A stretch of 5,578 nt of DNA. Origin: Candidatus Omnitrophota bacterium. Lineage in GTDB: Bacteria; Omnitrophota; Gorgyraeia; Gygaellales; Profunditerraquicolaceae. The notes under the pieces are model-generated. The model was not told the DNA's origin. It ran no database searches and saw only the letters and a list, made by a program, of their open reading frames with translations. How positions within the stretch are numbered: position 1 is the stretch's first letter; the number at the start of each line of letters is the position of its first letter. Below are positions 1 to 5,374 of this stretch, piece after piece. The position numbers and the translations under genes were made by a program. The stretch spans positions 1-5,578 of the forward strand of contig JAQTZX010000023.1 of NCBI GenBank assembly GCA_028687525.1. The letters are read 5' to 3'.

Positions 1-610
1 TTTCGGACCGGCGGCGGTACTCGATGAGGCTTGAAATAGAAGCGATCTTCAGGTTATGCTTCGAGGAAAATTCACGTAACTGCGGCAAACGGGACATAGA
101 ACCGTCATCATTCATTATTTCGCAAATAACCCCGGCAGGATAAAGACCCGCGAGACGGGTCAGGTCAACCGAAGCTTCGGTATGCCCCGCTCTCACCAGT
201 ACCCCGCCTTTTCGCGCGCGCAAAGGAAAAATATGCCCCGGCCGAACCAAATCCTCGGATTCACTCTGCGGATCGAGCAATACTTCGATAGTCCGCGCGC
301 GGTCAAAAGCGGAAATCCCGGTAGTGATCCCCTTGGAGGCATCCACGGAAATCATCCAGGCAGTCGAAAACTGGTCTTGTTTACCCTCGGAAGACATAGG
401 CTGTAAATCAAGACGACGGAGCCGTTCTTCCTCCATAGGCACGCAAATAAGCCCTCTGCCGAACTTTGCCATAAAATTAATGTGTTCCGGACTGGTAAAA
501 GAGGCGGCCATCACCAAATCCCCCTCATTTTCGCGGTCTTCGTCATCAACCACGATAACCATACGGCCTTTTTTTAAATCTTCGATAATCTCGGGGATCG
601 AATTCAGCAT
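1..610 (-). CDS. ribB: 3,4-dihydroxy-2-butanone 4-phosphate synthase (N-terminal part of RibB or RibBA), runs off the window
   Basis: This enzyme converts ribulose 5-phosphate to 3,4-dihydroxy-2-butanone 4-phosphate plus formate, supplying the four-carbon unit of riboflavin in the cytoplasm. The visible 203 residues cover the whole DHBP synthase domain. They include the acidic metal-binding loop DDEDRENEGD at 22-31, ITTGIS at 95-100, RPGH at 123-126, RAGHTEA at 140-146 and the catalytic ICEI around 162-165. By family comparison, E27 and H143 are the expected metal ligands. The ATG at 608-610 is chosen because AGGAAGG lies 10 nt upstream and the protein begins at the usual family position. The frame is still open at base 1 after LIEYRRRSE. 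A stand-alone RibB would end near here, while RibBA would continue into GTP cyclohydrolase II; the window cannot decide which. Expression is predicted to be under the FMN riboswitch and terminator just upstream. Confidence 0.95.
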   Translation of the reverse strand, partial: MLNSIPEIIEDLKKGRMVIVVDDEDRENEGDLVMAASFTSPEHINFMAKFGRGLICVPMEEERLRRLDLQPMSSEGKQDQFSTAWMISVDASKGITTGISAFDRARTIEVLLDPQSESEDLVRPGHIFPLRARKGGVLVRAGHTEASVDLTRLAGLYPAGVICEIMNDDGSMSRLPQLREFSSKHNLKIASISSLIEYRRRSE

Positions 611-620
611 ATTTATTCAT

Positions 621-627
621 CCTTCCT
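621..627 (-). promoter_or_regulatory. Ribosome binding site of ribB
   Basis: On the minus strand AGGAAGG lies 10 nt before the ATG at 610 and fixes that start. It is downstream of the riboswitch terminator, so ribosomes see it only on read-through transcripts. An upstream ATG at 618-620 is in another frame and would not give ribB. Confidence 0.7.
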
Positions 628-631
628 GTCT

Positions 632-661
632 AAACAAAAAAACCCGGACACTATCTCCGGG
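632..661 (-). terminator. Intrinsic terminator of the FMN riboswitch expression platform
   Basis: Reading the minus strand, CCCGGA (661-656) pairs with TCCGGG (648-643) around a 7-nt loop, followed at once by a run of seven T and then GTTT. It stands between the FMN aptamer and the ribB ribosome binding site, which is the classic place for a ligand-controlled terminator. Other CCGGA/TCCGG segments within the aptamer and its insertion (around 740-745, 780-784 and 795-810) could compete for pairing and act as an antiterminator. That pairing is inference. Confidence 0.85.
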
Positions 662-680
662 CACAAAACATAAAACCACA

Positions 681-891
681 ATCTTCTTCCATCTGGACTG
701 TCTGTACCGCGCTCTTATACGCAAGTACCGCCCCTGAAGACGCCGGACGCTTATGTGGAATTGCGTCGGCGTCCCCTATCCGGGGACCATCGGCTCCGGG
801 ATATCACCGGATCTGTCTCGCCATCGCCTTGGCAGATGACGGACTCGCGGGCTTTACCGCCGGTCTGGATTTTCACCATGCCCTGAAGATC
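681..891 (-). promoter_or_regulatory. FMN riboswitch (RFN element) with enlarged P5/P6 region
   Basis: The minus-strand RNA begins with GAUCUUC (891-885) and ends with GAAGAU (686-681), which together form P1. In between are the hallmark FMN aptamer segments in order: AGGGCAUGGUGAAAAUCC, GACCGGCGGU, GCCCGCGAG, a CCGGUGAUAUCCCGGAGCCGA stretch with short interruptions allowed by the family, and finally AGUCCAGAUGGAAGAAGAU. The variable P3 arm is minimal (only AAA between GGCGGU and GCCCGCGAG). In contrast, about 86 nt are inserted at 700-785, between the GCCGAUGGU segment and AGUCCAGAUGG, where most family members have only a few nucleotides. The insertion can fold into three hairpins. One conserved position reads GCCGAU rather than the usual GCCGAC, and a G-U wobble could compensate. 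Binding of FMN is expected to favour the terminator at 632-661 and reduce ribB expression. Confidence 0.93.
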
Positions 892-899
892 AGAGTAAA

Positions 900-927
900 A
901 GTATACCATGTTTTTTAGTCTTGTCAA
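900..927 (-). promoter_or_regulatory. Sigma-70-type promoter of the ribB riboswitch transcript
   Basis: The minus strand carries a perfect -35 TTGACA (927-922), a 16-bp spacer and -10 TATACT (905-900). TGG directly before the -10 makes an extended -10 motif. The predicted transcription start near 892-894 coincides with the first base of the FMN aptamer at 891, which independently supports it. The -35 overlaps the -35 of the opposite pncC promoter. Confidence 0.85.
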
Positions 928-948
928 TATTTTTAAATCGAATATAAT
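921..948 (+). promoter_or_regulatory. Divergent promoter of pncC
   Basis: The plus strand has TTGTCA (921-926), a 16-bp spacer and a perfect TATAAT (943-948). The predicted start point, about 954-956, falls on or just before the pncC ATG at 956, so the transcript should have no leader. The -35 hexamer is almost the same DNA as the ribB -35 read on the other strand (TTGTCAA/TTGACAA), so RNA polymerase probably cannot occupy both at once. Confidence 0.7.
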
Positions 949-955
949 AGAATTT

Positions 956-1432
956 ATGAAAAATATTGTGTCACAAATACACAAACTTCTCGTGAAGAAA
1001 ACCCTGACCGTTGCGGCCGCGGAATCCTGTACCGGGGGGATACTCTCCGGCATTCTCACTTCTCTTTCCGGAAGTTCGAAATATTTCAAACTGGGGGTGG
1101 TTGTTTACAGCAACGAAGCCAAACAGCGAATACTGAAGATCCCGGCAAAGGTCATTGACGCAGAAGGAGCGGTCTCGGCAAAGGTCGCCGGATTAATGGC
1201 CGAAGCCGTAAGAAAAACCGCTCGAACCGATTTCGGTATCGGCATAACCGGTATCGCCGGTCCGTCCGGCGGAACGGACAGAAAACCCGTGGGAACCGTT
1301 TACATCGCGGTTGCAAGCGCCGGTAAAACAGTCTGCCTGAAAAGAATTTTTAAAGGCTCCCGCGGATCCATACGGAAACAATCGGCATTAAAAACACTGG
1401 AACTATTGCGTGAGAACATTCATCGCCATTGA
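956..1432 (+). CDS. pncC: Nicotinamide-nucleotide amidohydrolase, CinA C-terminal domain type
   Basis: PncC deamidates nicotinamide mononucleotide to nicotinate mononucleotide, recycling the NMN released by NAD-dependent DNA ligase and other reactions. The 158-residue protein is a stand-alone CinA C-terminal domain; the N-terminal molybdopterin-binding-like COG1058 domain of full CinA is absent. Signatures are AESCTGG at 22-28 (Ser24 being the expected catalytic serine), a GVVVYSNEAK stretch at 47-56, GITGIAGPSGGT at 96-107 and PVGTVYIA at 111-118. The ATG at 956 is preferred over the in-frame ATG at 908. The 908 start would add residues unlike the family and would lie upstream of the predicted transcription start. 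There is no Shine-Dalgarno sequence before 956, in line with a leaderless message. The 3' end overlaps thpR by 23 nt, so the two are probably cotranscribed and translationally coupled. Confidence 0.92.
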   Translation: MKNIVSQIHKLLVKKTLTVAAAESCTGGILSGILTSLSGSSKYFKLGVVVYSNEAKQRILKIPAKVIDAEGAVSAKVAGLMAEAVRKTARTDFGIGITGIAGPSGGTDRKPVGTVYIAVASAGKTVCLKRIFKGSRGSIRKQSALKTLELLRENIHRH

Positions 1433-1994
1433 ATTACCGGAAGAAGTCAAAGAATATCTGCGCCGCCTCCAGGGTAAACTAAAAGAATCCGGCGCCGACG
1501 TAAAATGGGCCGCTCCCCGCAATATCCATCTGACCCTGAAATTCCTGGGGGAAGTCGACGAGAATAAAACCCAAGAAATTGCGGTCCTTATCGAAAAAAC
1601 AGCAAAAACAACACGCTCCTTCGTTATACACCTCTCTGTTCTCGGAGGATTCCCCGCCATCAATTCCCCCCGGATAATCTGGATCGGGATAGATAAAGGA
1701 GATATTGAAGTCAAAGATATCGCAAAGAATCTGGAAGAATCGCTGGAAGCGATAGGGATCCCGGCGGAAGACAGAAAATTCCACTCACACATCACGATAG
1801 GCAGGACCAGATCAAGCTTAAACAGAACCAGCCTGGCAAAAACACTGAACGAATTGAAAAACTCGCCTCAGGCCGAAAACATCGAATTCCCGGTCAGAAA
1901 AATAACTCTCTTTAAAAGCACACTTACCCCCAAAGGCCCGATCTACGAAATCATCAAAGAATCATTCCTTGGTACGGGGACACTTCTGCCATAA
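1410..1994 (+). CDS. thpR: RNA 2',3'-cyclic phosphodiesterase (2H phosphoesterase, LigT family)
   Basis: Members hydrolyse 2',3'-cyclic phosphate RNA ends and can reversibly form 2'-5' linkages in vitro; the physiological substrate is not well settled. The protein of 194 residues starts MRTFIAIELP, the usual family opening, which supports the GTG start at 1410. Only a weak GG lies upstream. The two catalytic histidine motifs are HLTLKF (H40, T42) and HITI (H127, T129), with the IIWIGI strand at 89-94 between them. It overlaps the end of pncC by 23 nt, and pncC-thpR pairing is common in several phyla, often next to recA. Conserved similarity appears to finish around KGPIYEIIKESFL (175-187). 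The last seven residues GTGTLLP look like a foreign tail (see findings). Confidence 0.93.
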   Translation: MRTFIAIELPEEVKEYLRRLQGKLKESGADVKWAAPRNIHLTLKFLGEVDENKTQEIAVLIEKTAKTTRSFVIHLSVLGGFPAINSPRIIWIGIDKGDIEVKDIAKNLEESLEAIGIPAEDRKFHSHITIGRTRSSLNRTSLAKTLNELKNSPQAENIEFPVRKITLFKSTLTPKGPIYEIIKESFLGTGTLLP

Positions 1995-1996
1995 CT
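1969..1996 (+). repeat. Possible dispersed-repeat fragment forming the thpR 3' end
   Basis: The stretch around GGTACGGGGACACTTCTGCC encodes the ThpR tail GTGTLLP and its stop. From memory, GGGGACACTTC / GAAGTGTCCCC segments resemble repeats scattered in genomes that carry REP-associated transposases. I cannot verify this, and only one copy is visible here with no inverted partner in the window. The remaining convergent gap to pgpA (1995-2051) holds no clear terminator. Confidence 0.3.
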
Positions 1997-2051
1997 CTTA
2001 TATCCCCAACGCCCCCGGAATACACGGACCGATAAATATACTTTTCTTGCT

Positions 2052-2501
2052 TCAGTGGAAAGATAAACGACTCAATTCCAGAAGAGCATTGGTGTAAAAT
2101 GCAGCGGTTATGTCGTCCAGCATAATTCCTGAACTCCCGTTCAAAGACTGGAGACGATAGGCGGGGAACGGTTTCAGGATATCCATTATCCGAAACAGTA
2201 CAAAACCGGGAATAACAAACTTCAATTCAGCGGGGATAAAAAGCATGCTCAACATCATGCCCGCGAATTCGTCGATCACAATATGCTGATCATCCTTCTT
2301 CTGAAGGGCCTTTTCAGCTCCTCCCGCGGCCGCGAACCCCAGCAGCGTCGAAACCAGCGCGATCGCCAGCACAGCCCTTTCATCGCGGACCAGCAACACC
2401 ACAAACACCGCCGCCAGACTGGCCGCGGTTCCGGGAATGCGCGGGATATAACCAATCCCGAACACAGTACCGATCAGTTTGAAAAGTATTCCGCTTTTCA
2501 T
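2052..2501 (-). CDS. pgpA: Phosphatidylglycerophosphatase A
   Basis: PgpA removes the phosphate from phosphatidylglycerophosphate to give phosphatidylglycerol at the inner membrane, the step after PgsA, which is encoded immediately upstream. The 149-residue protein shows the family motifs in order: GIGYIPRIPGTAAS at 15-28, IVIDEFAGM at 74-82 with the acidic pair D77/E78, FRIMDILKPFP at 103-113 and GIMLDD at 125-130. Hydrophobic segments at about 29-60 and 83-107 fit its membrane association. Only four bases separate it from the pgsA stop. The sole Shine-Dalgarno-like bases (AGGG) touch the ATG with no spacing, so initiation probably depends on ribosomes finishing pgsA. It is the last gene of the minus-strand cluster and converges with thpR. 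Confidence 0.95.
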   Translation of the reverse strand: MKSGILFKLIGTVFGIGYIPRIPGTAASLAAVFVVLLVRDERAVLAIALVSTLLGFAAAGGAEKALQKKDDQHIVIDEFAGMMLSMLFIPAELKFVIPGFVLFRIMDILKPFPAYRLQSLNGSSGIMLDDITAAFYTNALLELSRLSFH

Positions 2502-2505
2502 CCCT

Positions 2506-3084
2506 TTAAATATTGGCGATGAGCCTGCGGTTCTCCCACAAATAGGTGAAACCGGAATACAAGGTCAGGACAATGGTAATCCACATGAAGATATCAATTC
2601 CCTGCCGGAAAAAATTCTCCCATCCGGGATTCCAGGTAAAAAAGCTCAACCTGACTTCCCTGAAAATAACGAACCCCATTATGAAAAATATGACCACCAT
2701 CTGGGAAACGGTCTTCTGCTTCCCCGCTTTTCCCGCCGACAAAACCTTGCCTTTATTCAAAGCGAACAGTCTAAGAGAAGTGATTAGCAGTTCCCGTGAA
2801 ATTATGATCATGATCATCCATCCTTTTATAAGCCCCATCTGGACAAAAGCGATAAAAGCCGCCAGTACCAGGATCTTATCGGCTATAGGATCCATTAATT
2901 TCCCGAAATCAGTGACCATATTCCTCTTATGCGCGATCCTGCCGTCTAAAAGATCGGTAAAAGCGGCAAGCGCAAAAACTGCCAGGGCAAGTATCTTCGC
3001 GGCCATCCCCTGAAACGAAAGAAAAAACATGAACACGAAGGTCAACACAATCCTCATTATAGTCAAAATATTAGCTATATTCAC
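2506..3084 (-). CDS. pgsA: CDP-diacylglycerol--glycerol-3-phosphate 3-phosphatidyltransferase
   Basis: PgsA transfers the phosphatidyl group from CDP-diacylglycerol to glycerol 3-phosphate, making phosphatidylglycerophosphate in the inner membrane. The 192-residue protein has several hydrophobic helices (about 8-25, 29-43, 71-84, 88-106, 127-142 and 163-182). It also carries the CDP-alcohol phosphotransferase signature at 44-69: D44, D47, G48, A51, then G61, D65 and D69 with normal spacing. The usual Arg after Ala (DGxxAR) is His52. The start is GTG at 3082-3084, overlapping the rimO TGA as GTGA, with a strong GGGGAGGG seven bases upstream. The opening NIANILTIMRIVL is typical of PgsA. Tight coupling to rimO above and pgpA below indicates one operon. 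Confidence 0.95.
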   Translation of the reverse strand: MNIANILTIMRIVLTFVFMFFLSFQGMAAKILALAVFALAAFTDLLDGRIAHKRNMVTDFGKLMDPIADKILVLAAFIAFVQMGLIKGWMIMIIISRELLITSLRLFALNKGKVLSAGKAGKQKTVSQMVVIFFIMGFVIFREVRLSFFTWNPGWENFFRQGIDIFMWITIVLTLYSGFTYLWENRRLIANI

Positions 3085-4337
3085 TGAACAACCCTCCCCA
3101 CGAGATCGTATTCAAGCGTATCGGTAATCTCAACCGGGACAAAATCACCCGGTTTCAACTCTTTGCCTGAATGTATATACACTTGACCGTCCACTTCAGG
3201 CGCATCATACTGGCTGCGTCCCAGATAATACCCTTCCCCTTTTTCCTCAACCAACGCAGTAATCTTCTTTCCCGTCAGGCCCTTATTGACTTCCGCGGAT
3301 ATGGCCTGTTGAACCGCCATAATCCGGTTAAAACGTTCGACTTTTATTTTCCGGGGTATCTGTCCGGGCAACGAATACGCCTTTGTCCCCTCTTCCCGGG
3401 AATATATAAAAGCACCCAGGCGCTCAAAACGGATATCCTCCATAAATTCCAGCATTTCCTTAAATTCGCCGTCCGTCTCCGAAGGGAATCCCGTGATAAG
3501 AGACGTACGCAAAGCCACGCCCGGAACATTCCTCCTGATCTTCCCGATAAGAGAAAGAATCTGTTTCTTTGTGGTTTTTCTGTTCATTTTTCTCAATATC
3601 CTGTCGCTGATATGCTGTATGGGAAGGTCTATATATTTACACACCCGCGGCTCATCCCGGATGATCGAAAGCAACTCATCGTTGACCCGGCTGGGATAGA
3701 GGTACAGCAGGCGTATCCACCCCGCGTGCTTTACCACCGCGAGGATCTTACGCAACAAAACTTCAAGACGGGTTTGCCCATACAGATCCATTCCATAACC
3801 GGTAATATCCTGCCCGATAATGTTGATCTCGGATATTTTTTCTCTATCAAGTTCAGCGGCCTTTTGCAAAAGCTCATCCATTCCCATGCTTTCAAACTTC
3901 CGCTTGAGACGGGGAATAACGCAATAACTGCAGTTATTCACGCACCCCTCGCAAATTTTCAGATAAGCGTAATACTCCGGCGTCAGAGGAAACCGGCAGG
4001 ACGTATGATTCAGGGAAAGAGTCCCGACAAAAGCGTCGATTTCAGGAATCTCTTTCAACAATTGGCCTTTGTACCGTTGAGAAAGACACCCGCACACAAT
4101 GACTTTTTTAAGTTTACCTTCTTTTTTCAACGCTACGACATCAAGGATGGCATCAATGGATTCCTGTTTGGAATCCTGGATGAACGCGCAGGTATTCACC
4201 AAAGCCACATCAGCCTTATCGATATCCGAAATGCGGTATCCTTTATGCTGCAACCGCCCCAGGATACTCTCCGAATCAACCAGGTTCCGTGGGCAACCGA
4301 GGCTGACAATGCCAATCGTTGGCTTCCTATGTTTCAT
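3081..4337 (-). CDS. rimO: Ribosomal protein S12 (Asp) methylthiotransferase RimO
   Basis: RimO is a radical-SAM enzyme with two iron-sulfur clusters that adds a methylthio group to an aspartate of ribosomal protein S12. The order is an N-terminal UPF0004 domain with SLGCPRNLVDSE at 12-23, a radical-SAM domain, and a C-terminal TRAM domain at about 350-418. The expected cluster cysteines are C15, C50 and C84, and C132, C136 and C139 (CxxxCxxC). RimO rather than MiaB is indicated by the SLGCPRNLVDSE opening, IGQDITGYGMDLYG, YIDLPIQHISDRILRKM and the TRAM segment YDAPEVDGQVYI. At 418 residues it is a little short, because the linker between the first two domains (about 106-122) is reduced. The arginines of the usual RGxxRS segment after the SAM cysteines are altered (IPRLKRKFES). 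No good Shine-Dalgarno precedes the ATG. Upstream lies the 10-bp repeat array; the end overlaps pgsA by four bases. Confidence 0.96.
   Translation of the reverse strand: MKHRKPTIGIVSLGCPRNLVDSESILGRLQHKGYRISDIDKADVALVNTCAFIQDSKQESIDAILDVVALKKEGKLKKVIVCGCLSQRYKGQLLKEIPEIDAFVGTLSLNHTSCRFPLTPEYYAYLKICEGCVNNCSYCVIPRLKRKFESMGMDELLQKAAELDREKISEINIIGQDITGYGMDLYGQTRLEVLLRKILAVVKHAGWIRLLYLYPSRVNDELLSIIRDEPRVCKYIDLPIQHISDRILRKMNRKTTKKQILSLIGKIRRNVPGVALRTSLITGFPSETDGEFKEMLEFMEDIRFERLGAFIYSREEGTKAYSLPGQIPRKIKVERFNRIMAVQQAISAEVNKGLTGKKITALVEEKGEGYYLGRSQYDAPEVDGQVYIHSGKELKPGDFVPVEITDTLEYDLVGRVVQ
3092..3099 (-). promoter_or_regulatory. Ribosome binding site of pgsA
   Basis: GGGGAGGG on the minus strand lies seven bases before the GTG at 3084, inside the last codons of rimO. 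It is the strongest Shine-Dalgarno sequence in the window and decides for the GTG start. Confidence 0.8.
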
Positions 4338-4351
4338 ATATATTCTACAAT

Positions 4352-4490
4352 GGTTAATGTCGGTTAAAGCCGGTTAATGAAAACGGAGTCAAAATTACAG
4401 GTTAAAGATGGTTGCATAAATCGCTGTCCTCCGACTCCCTATCTTTAACCATCATTAACCCTCTTTAACCACCTCCAACCCTCATTAACC
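4352..4490. repeat. Inverted arrays of a 10-bp GGTTAA(T/A)G unit between rodZ and rimO
   Basis: Left arm, plus strand: GGTTAATGTC, GGTTAAAGCC and GGTTAATGAA run without gaps from 4352 to 4381. After an 18-bp break come GGTTAAAGAT and a decayed GGTTGCATAA (4400-4419). Right arm: five contiguous 10-bp units in the opposite orientation, ATCTTTAACC, ATCATTAACC, CTCTTTAACC, ACCTCCAACC and CTCATTAACC (4441-4490). Units mostly alternate AATG and AAAG, giving a 20-bp higher-order period. GGTTAAAGAT at 4400-4409 and ATCTTTAACC at 4441-4450 are perfect complements, and the outer units pair as well, making a large imperfect palindrome. It fills nearly all of the 159-bp gap. No run of T follows any stem, so it is not a standard intrinsic terminator. 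Function unknown. Confidence 0.9.
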
Positions 4491-4496
4491 TTTTCT

Positions 4497-5351
4497 TCAG
4501 TTCACCTTCAACCCGTCCTCGTTTATAACGATACTCTTGATCGCCTGGCCTTTCCTGCCCACCGACGGAATCAAACTCCCGTTTACTTCCAGCTCAACAC
4601 CTCCCGCGTTACCCAGAGAAAGAACGATCTCCTTCTTAGCCTGCCAGTTCTCCGATCTGCCTTTTTTAAGGATACTCTGAAAGATAACTCTACCGTCAAG
4701 GCTCAATTTCACCCAGCAATCTTCTTTCGCGCGCAGACCCAGCCGGATAGGCGTACCGGTCTTGATCTTTTCCGGGGGGGCTGCCGCGGGTGCCTGTTTT
4801 TTAACGGTAACGGGCGGCTTCGGCTTAACCGCCTTTGAGGTCTTCTTTACCGGTTTACGGGATGATGCAGCGGGTTTCCTTTCTTTTTTACCGGAGACCG
4901 AGGAGATTTTATGTTTATTCCTGATAACCGCGGAAAATTTACGAAAAACCCACATTCCTGCGGCAACTGCCAGGAATATCAAAACCGCGATTATCGCGGT
5001 ATTAACCATCATATTGACAAACCGTAACCGCCGTCCGGAAGACAATTTTACCGGAGCGGAACGGAGAAAACCCCTGCCTTTTTCCTGCACGGTGGTATGT
5101 TCGGGAACGGCCTTTTCAAGTTCCGAATATTCCAGGACGTATTGGGAATGATCGATATCTAAAAATTTGCAGTAAATCTTAAGAAACCCCTTCACATACA
5201 CGGGGCTCAAATTGATAAAATTATCTTCTTCTATCGCCTTGAGTATATTAGAGTGTATCTTTGTTTTTTTCTGAACCTCCTCTATACTTAAGCCTTTTTC
5301 AAGACGTATTTTCTTGAGCTTTGCGCCTACTGATTCCATATTATTCCCCAT
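4497..5351 (-). CDS. rodZ: RodZ-family cytoskeletal membrane protein (HTH_25, one TM segment, DUF4115)
   Basis: RodZ links MreB filaments to the cell-wall synthesis machinery at the inner membrane and helps set rod shape. The frame of 284 residues has an N-terminal helix-turn-helix domain at about 7-75 (GAKLKKIRLEKGLSIEEV ... IHSNILKAIEEDNF ... YVKGFLKIYCKFL). A basic stretch follows at 100-110, then one membrane helix at about 112-136. A Lys/Pro/Ala-rich spacer at about 145-198 leads to a C-terminal beta-rich DUF4115 domain at 200-275 with CWVKLSLDGRVIFQ and GNAGGVELEVNG. A second in-frame ATG at 5337-5339 (280 residues) has GGGG six bases upstream. It is at least as likely a start as the ATG at 5349-5351, whose only nearby purines are GAGCGG. 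The gene lies 23 nt below ftsK. Its place near pgsA matches the rodZ (ymfM)-pgsA order known in Firmicutes. Confidence 0.92.
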   Translation of the reverse strand: MGNNMESVGAKLKKIRLEKGLSIEEVQKKTKIHSNILKAIEEDNFINLSPVYVKGFLKIYCKFLDIDHSQYVLEYSELEKAVPEHTTVQEKGRGFLRSAPVKLSSGRRLRFVNMMVNTAIIAVLIFLAVAAGMWVFRKFSAVIRNKHKISSVSGKKERKPAASSRKPVKKTSKAVKPKPPVTVKKQAPAAAPPEKIKTGTPIRLGLRAKEDCWVKLSLDGRVIFQSILKKGRSENWQAKKEIVLSLGNAGGVELEVNGSLIPSVGRKGQAIKSIVINEDGLKVN

Positions 5352-5374
5352 CCGCTCTAAAGAATATATACAAC

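Noticed and set aside
751..1089. A 112-codon minus-strand frame running from inside pncC into the ribB leader
   Set aside because: It covers the FMN aptamer and both promoters, so its codons reflect structured RNA sequence rather than a protein.
1995..2051. Bidirectional terminator between thpR and pgpA
   Set aside because: I found no stem followed by a T-run on either strand in these 57 bases.
2546..3013. A 155-codon plus-strand frame opposite pgsA
   Set aside because: It is a shadow of the PgsA reading frame. Its hydrophobic runs come from the antisense of transmembrane codons.
4338..4350. TAGAAT as the -10 of a rimO promoter
   Set aside because: It sits four bases from the ATG and has no convincing -35 at 16-18 bp. 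A TTGACT at 4387-4392 lacks a good matching -10. An internal promoter is possible but not supported.
3171..4367. A 398-codon open frame on the plus strand opposite rimO
   Set aside because: It lies fully antisense to a clear RimO with all its motifs, has no recognisable domain, and shows the low-complexity mix expected from a reverse-strand shadow.
4352..4490. CRISPR array or iteron-type origin
   Set aside because: The units are only 10 bp, contiguous and without spacers, and no replication initiator or cas gene is present. The arms are inverted, unlike typical iterons.
5352..5374. Separate rodZ promoter using TATATT in the ftsK-rodZ gap
   Set aside because: No matching -35 lies upstream, and the 23-nt spacing fits simple cotranscription with ftsK.
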